Shown piece by piece: positions 59,749 through 63,336 of a stretch of DNA of 63,336 nt. The stretch is from Acidobacteriota bacterium. Lineage in GTDB: Bacteria > Actinomycetota > Acidimicrobiia > Spongiisociales > UBA5794. The position numbers and the translations under genes were made by a program. The notes below the pieces were generated by a model. The model was not told the origin of the DNA, ran no database searches, and worked only from the letters and a program-made list of their open reading frames with translations. How positions within the stretch are numbered: the first letter of the stretch is position 1; each line of letters opens with the position of its first letter. The stretch lies in the NCBI GenBank assembly GCA_022562055.1, contig JADFQA010000017.1:1-63336 (forward strand), given 5' to 3'.

Positions 59749-60783
59749 TCAGGAACAGTTCAGGATCACCTTTGTCGCCGACCGAGAATCAAAAAGCTCG
59801 TAACCGTGCGCGGCGTCTTCCAACGGCATGCGATGACTTAGCACCACTGTCGGATCAAGAACGCCCTTCATCATTAGGTCAAGAAGTCGAACTCGGTCGT
59901 TGAACGGATCACCGATGGTGAAGACAAGCGAGATTTCGCGCTCGAACATATGGCCGTTATCGAGTGGGTAGTCTGGTTCAAAATGCGCGCCAACCACTGA
60001 CACGACGCCGCGGCCGCGCACAAGTCCGAGAGCCTGTGTCAGCCCTGCGGGACTTCCCGCAGCCTCCACGACCACATCTGCGCCGAGACCGCTGGTGAGT
60101 TCGTCTACTAGTGTCGACGATCCCTCAGGCGCAACTGCCTTGGCCCCCAGTTGCTTGGCTAAATCTCTTCGCTCGGGAATCGTGTCAACTGCGATCACGC
60201 TCGCGGCCAGCCTCACGGCGCACATCACTGCCATGAGTCCGACTGGCCCACAGCCGATGATCACCACAACGTCTCCAAGGCTGGTGCCTGCTCGCTTCAG
60301 AGCGCCGAATCCCGTTGGGAGCACATCCGCGAGGAAGACCGCAGCCTCATCTGATACAGCATCCGGCAGGGACATCAGTACGCGGTCTGCTTCAGGAACC
60401 CGGACGAACTCGGCTTGGCCGCCGTCGAGCCTGGGATACACCCCCGAATACCCGAAGAGGCTTCGACTGCTGCACTGGGATGGCCGACCAGCAAGACAAT
60501 GATCGCAGATACCGTCTGAGATTGTGCTGGTAGCAACCACCCGCTGTCCGAGCTTGACTCGATCCACCGAAGTGCCGATCTCCACGACCTCACCGACGAA
60601 TTCGTGGCCTAGAACTGTCCCGTTCTCGAAGCCGGGCGTGAACCCGTGGAATGGGAGGAGATCAGCTCCGCAAATCGCACTCTTGCTTATCCGCACGATT
60701 GCATCGCGCGGATCAATTATCTCGGGATCGGGCACGGACAGGACCTGTACGTCCCCCGGTTCTACTAGGACAACCGCTCTCAT
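59749..60783 (-). CDS. Zinc-dependent alcohol dehydrogenase in the transaminase/importer cluster
   Basis: The 344-residue MDR enzyme shows catalytic-zinc motifs SAICGADLLPFHG and GHEFVGE, a structural-zinc-like loop GICDHCLAGRPSQC, and a nucleotide motif VVIIGCGPVGLMAVM. It resembles threonine/sorbitol/glutathione-independent aldehyde-forming dehydrogenases. Placed between a pyridoxamine-pyruvate transaminase-like gene and the importer, it might oxidise an alcohol group of the imported compound (for example a pyridoxine-type hydroxymethyl), which is speculative. ATG 60783 has AAGGAG upstream. Confidence 0.9.
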   Translation of the reverse strand: MRAVVLVEPGDVQVLSVPDPEIIDPRDAIVRISKSAICGADLLPFHGFTPGFENGTVLGHEFVGEVVEIGTSVDRVKLGQRVVATSTISDGICDHCLAGRPSQCSSRSLFGYSGVYPRLDGGQAEFVRVPEADRVLMSLPDAVSDEAAVFLADVLPTGFGALKRAGTSLGDVVVIIGCGPVGLMAVMCAVRLAASVIAVDTIPERRDLAKQLGAKAVAPEGSSTLVDELTSGLGADVVVEAAGSPAGLTQALGLVRGRGVVSVVGAHFEPDYPLDNGHMFEREISLVFTIGDPFNDRVRLLDLMMKGVLDPTVVLSHRMPLEDAAHGYELFDSRSATKVILNCS

Positions 60784-60909
60784 TCGGACGGCTCCTTCTT
60801 CATTCGTCGAAACACTCATCCGCACACACGTCGAAGCCGACACCCCAGACTTTCAGGGGAGTCTCAGCCCCAACGTGCGGTAGTCGAGATTGTGGTTACC
60901 GCGTCAAAA

Positions 60910-62079
60910 TCACAGATTTGGTGTCGCACTCAGTGCTTGCATTGCGACTTCGATTCCCTGACCGATGTCGACCTCGCACCCGAGGTCTCGCAGGCCCTGC
61001 CCGAGGGCAGATAGTCCAATGATGGGGTGGAGGCTTCGCGCGGTCTCTCCCATGTGGCCGATCCTCACGAGGTTGCCCGCACCGAGGGCTCCAGAGATCA
61101 TGACTCCGTACCGTTCGCGAATATGATCACGTACTTGGACGTCGGTGAGACCTTCGGGCAGCTTCACCGCGGTTACCGAGTTTGCAGCTGTCCGAGAATC
61201 CGACGGCCAGAGTTCGAGGCCCATGGCTACCACACCCGCGCGGCATGCCGCAGCTGTGGCGGCGTGGCGCGCAATGGCCGCTTCAACACCTTCCTCGAGG
61301 ATCTGTTCACATGCTGCGATAACCCCGTTCACGTCCGACACTGAGGGGGTGTAGGGGTATTTGTCCCCTTCGAGCCATTTCGTCTTCCAATCGAGAATCG
61401 AGAGGAAAGAATCGTGCGGAGCATTCGGATTCTTGGCGATGAGATCCCAACCCGCCTGACTCACCGCGATTAGCGACATGCCGCTAGGCCCCCCAAGGCA
61501 CTTCTGGGGCGCTGAAATACAGATGTCAAGGCCCCATTCGTCCGGGTGAAGTTCAACGCCGCCAAGAGAAGCGACTACATCGATAAGCGACACAATGTCG
61601 TGCCTGCGACAGATCTCACCGATCTGTTTCAACGGAGACACGGTGCCGCACGGGGTCTCGACATGAACGACCGTGAGAAGTTCGACGTCGGGGTGAGCGG
61701 CCGCAACTTCTTCGATCATCTCTGGTGCTGGGACCTCACGGAATCCTGTCTCGATCTCGATGACCTCCGCTCCGTGACCAGCGAGCCAGTAACCCATTCC
61801 CTTGCCGTAGGGACCGTTCGCCAGGTTGATTACCTTCATTCCGGGCCGAACGACTCCCACGACAGCCGCTTCAAGCCCGAGGACGGCCTCGCCCTGCATG
61901 AGAATAATGTCGTTTTCAGTTCCGTACACCTGTCCGACTAGATCTCCGAGCATCCGGAAACGCTCGAGAAAAGCGGGATCGTAGTGATACGAAACAGGTG
62001 ATCCCTGCGCCGCTAGAACGCGGGCCGATACCGTGGTGGGTCCTGCCGCGAGCGTAAAAGCGGGGGGACTGGTGGACAT
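60910..62079 (-). CDS. Pyridoxamine-pyruvate transaminase-like class V aminotransferase
   Basis: The 389-residue fold-type I enzyme resembles Mesorhizobium loti pyridoxamine-pyruvate transaminase along its length, from memory of that sequence: AAGPTTVSARVL, QGEAVLGLEAA, NLANGPYGKGMGYW, HVETPCGTVSPL, SAPQKCLGGPSGMSL, PYTPSVSDVNG and RIGHMGETA. Glu64, Lys193 and Arg339 align with Glu68, Lys197 and Arg345 of that enzyme; ordinary alanine- or serine-glyoxylate aminotransferases lack the equivalent Glu. It would convert pyridoxamine plus pyruvate to pyridoxal plus alanine. ATG 62079 follows AAGGAGG. A ureidoglycine-glyoxylate aminotransferase is the main alternative. Confidence 0.82.
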   Translation of the reverse strand: MSTSPPAFTLAAGPTTVSARVLAAQGSPVSYHYDPAFLERFRMLGDLVGQVYGTENDIILMQGEAVLGLEAAVVGVVRPGMKVINLANGPYGKGMGYWLAGHGAEVIEIETGFREVPAPEMIEEVAAAHPDVELLTVVHVETPCGTVSPLKQIGEICRRHDIVSLIDVVASLGGVELHPDEWGLDICISAPQKCLGGPSGMSLIAVSQAGWDLIAKNPNAPHDSFLSILDWKTKWLEGDKYPYTPSVSDVNGVIAACEQILEEGVEAAIARHAATAAACRAGVVAMGLELWPSDSRTAANSVTAVKLPEGLTDVQVRDHIRERYGVMISGALGAGNLVRIGHMGETARSLHPIIGLSALGQGLRDLGCEVDIGQGIEVAMQALSATPNL

Positions 62080-62174
62080 GGGCTTCCTCCTTGTCGCATG
62101 AATTTACGATGTCAAGCATGAATGGACGGGAACTAAAAAGGCTCCTCCTCCACCTCCACCGTAGAGGGAGTACT

Positions 62175-62194
62175 GTCAACAGTCAACAGCTAAC
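62175..62194 (-). promoter_or_regulatory. Operator upstream of the transaminase gene
   Basis: GTCAACA occurs as a tandem pair (62175-62181, 62182-62188), and CAGTCAACAGCTAAC (62180-62194) matches the importer operator at 59711-59725 in 14 of 15 bases. On the minus strand it again supplies TTGACT, 17 bases from a weaker -10 (TACGGT). The 62080-62291 gap holds nothing else of note. Confidence 0.65.
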
Positions 62195-62291
62195 GAGGGG
62201 TGGGAGGGCAACGAGGGCGTGTACTTCCGGCGGCCGGCAGCCTGGAGGCTGTCCGCGACGGCGCCACTCTCTGTGGTGGCCGGACGGGGCC

Positions 62292-62885
62292 TCACCGCTT
62301 ACGAAACACCAACCACGCAATGAGCAGTCCCGTTGCGGCGATCACCACGGGGATCACTCGGGTTAGGAGGGGGCGGGCCATGGCAGAGCCGAGATCAAGA
62401 TACTCCTTACTTTCCGGTGGCTCCGTCTCGCGAGTTTCCTCACCACCGGACAGCTCCGACTGGAGTCGATCTGCGAATTGATTGATTATCTTCTCAGCGA
62501 CATCCTGAATGAGTCCCCTTCCCATTTGGGCCGGTCGCCCTGTGATAGCAAGTTCGGTTGCGACGTTCACGATGGTCCCACCGGCGTCTCTCACAAGAGT
62601 GGCAACAACTGTCGCTTTTGCGGTTCCCCCACCCCGTCTGTCCTTTGCTGACCCCTCGATAACCATCCGTCGAAGCAGTGCATCTTGCTCAACAACGCTG
62701 GCTAAACCTTCATATTGGATTTTCATGGGTCCTAAACGCACCGTGATGGATCCCACGAGCTCGTCTCCGCGTACCTCGTGTAGTTCGGCACCGGGCATAC
62801 AACGGGCGACCATTGGGAAGTCCGTAAGAGCATCCCATGCCTGATCGATCGACGCCGCGATTCGAAAACTATTCGATAAATTCAT
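62292..62885 (-). CDS. CoxG-like SRPBCC protein with C-terminal membrane anchor
   Basis: The 197-residue protein has a CoxG/SRPBCC domain: NSFRIAASIDQAWDALTDFPMVARCMPGAEL, YEGLASVVEQD and GRGLIQDVAEKIINQFADRL. After a charged linker it ends in a helix (VIPVVIAATGLLIAWLVF) and a basic tip, as in CoxG, which tethers CO dehydrogenase-type molybdenum hydroxylases to the membrane. ATG 62885 has CAGGAG upstream. It sits 34 bases after the FAD-subunit gene. Confidence 0.9.
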   Translation of the reverse strand: MNLSNSFRIAASIDQAWDALTDFPMVARCMPGAELHEVRGDELVGSITVRLGPMKIQYEGLASVVEQDALLRRMVIEGSAKDRRGGGTAKATVVATLVRDAGGTIVNVATELAITGRPAQMGRGLIQDVAEKIINQFADRLQSELSGGEETRETEPPESKEYLDLGSAMARPLLTRVIPVVIAATGLLIAWLVFRKR

Positions 62886-62919
62886 TTCGGGTCTCCTGAT
62901 TGACCGCTTCGTTCCCCGC

Positions 62920-63336
62920 TCATGTACCTGCACTCGATCCGAGCGCCTGACCGAGACATTGCACCACTGCTCTTCCGACGAGGACACCCGCAAGGTGACG
63001 TTTGTACTCGACTGATCCGTGCAAATTGTCGATCGGTTCGACGCTGGCTTCAACGGCCGCTACAGCTTCAGCGACCGCTGACTCGAGGGAGTCCCGCCCA
63101 ACCCCGATAAGTGTTGCTTCCGCTTCCGCGATCCTTATCGGGACAGAGCCCACTGAACCCACGGCAATCTTCACGTCGATCGCTCGGCCTGCCTTCGCAG
63201 TGCCTGCCACCGTCACGGTCACCGCGGGACGCTCCTGAAAACGAATCCGCTCGTGGACAACGAAGGTTCCAGCGGCAAGAGCAGGGACGACAATCGTCTC
63301 TATCAACTCAGCATCACCGAGCGTCGTTTGATATGC
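62920..63336 (-). CDS. FAD-binding subunit of a molybdenum hydroxylase (C-terminal part, runs off the edge)
   Basis: The frame is open to the window edge and encodes AELIETIVVPALAAGTFVVHERIRFQERPA and the CO dehydrogenase flavoprotein C-terminal domain (VKIAVGSVGSVPIRIAEAEATLIG, VEYKRHLAGVLVGRAVVQCL). This is the medium subunit of the xanthine dehydrogenase/CO dehydrogenase/aldehyde oxidase family; the FAD-binding N-terminal domain is outside. The large Mo and 2Fe-2S subunits should lie next to it beyond the edge. Hydroxylation of an N-heterocycle or aldehyde is the likely chemistry. Confidence 0.88.
   Translation of the reverse strand, partial: AYQTTLGDAELIETIVVPALAAGTFVVHERIRFQERPAVTVTVAGTAKAGRAIDVKIAVGSVGSVPIRIAEAEATLIGVGRDSLESAVAEAVAAVEASVEPIDNLHGSVEYKRHLAGVLVGRAVVQCLGQALGSSAGT

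Overview
The window looks like chromosomal DNA of a high-GC actinobacterium, most likely from the Acidimicrobiia (Ilumatobacter-like) side of the phylum; this placement is an inference. Supporting features are a PadR gene fused translationally to an actinobacterial inositol-3-phosphate synthase, a short Z-prenyl synthase of the Rv1086 type, a two-domain GNAT protein of mycothiol-synthase shape, actinobacterial WxL/DUF916 surface genes, an MprA/MprB-like two-component pair, and many small lipoproteins with Thr/Ser-rich linkers. I saw no CRISPR array, phage or transposase genes.

Layout. 1-9.9 kb: a tRNA-Arg(ACG) 3' half at the left edge, then single housekeeping genes (S10 peptidase, hemolysin III protein, class II aldolase, GNAT/AtuA pair, prenyl synthase, histidine phosphatase, endonuclease IV). 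10-13.6 kb: two PadR regulators, ino1 and small genes. 13.7-24.1 kb: an orphan histidine kinase, a cystathionine synthase/lyase-type enzyme, a three-gene ABC-2 exporter, lipoproteins, panB and a DUF192 lipoprotein. 24.2-28.5 kb: a minus-strand surface/secreted region with an intact WxL protein, a frameshifted WxL paralogue, a broken DUF916 gene, a truncated NTF2-like domain and a secreted metzincin with a partner lipoprotein. 29.8-35.2 kb: a TetR/epimerase divergent pair followed by the conserved rpsF-ssb-rpsR-rplI-dnaB cluster. 35.4-43.9 kb: SDR/VOC pair, a deletion scar joining LysE and ArsR remnants, a lipoprotein, a DMT exporter, an orphan oligopeptide-type ATPase and a two-component system. 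44-50.2 kb: a zinc alcohol dehydrogenase and a MacB/FtsX-type exporter (one giant permease, two ATPases). 51-52.6 kb: a YceI/VOC operon divergent from a MarR regulator.

52.9-63.3 kb is the most interesting part. Ten minus-strand genes run head to tail: the C-terminal end of a molybdenum-hydroxylase FAD subunit, a CoxG-like SRPBCC protein, an aminotransferase with the diagnostic residues of pyridoxamine-pyruvate transaminase, a zinc alcohol dehydrogenase, a complete BMP-type ABC importer (binding protein, double ATPase, two permeases), a lipoprotein and an amidohydrolase. The transaminase and importer transcription units share a near-identical 15-base motif placed on a putative -35 element, suggesting one regulon. 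My working hypothesis is uptake and oxidative breakdown of vitamin B6 vitamers or a related pyridine/purine-like compound.

Several genes carry single-base frameshifts or nonsense codons (DUF916, WxL, ArsR, a small membrane protein, possibly the S10 N-terminus); two lie in G runs, so true gene decay and assembly error both need considering.
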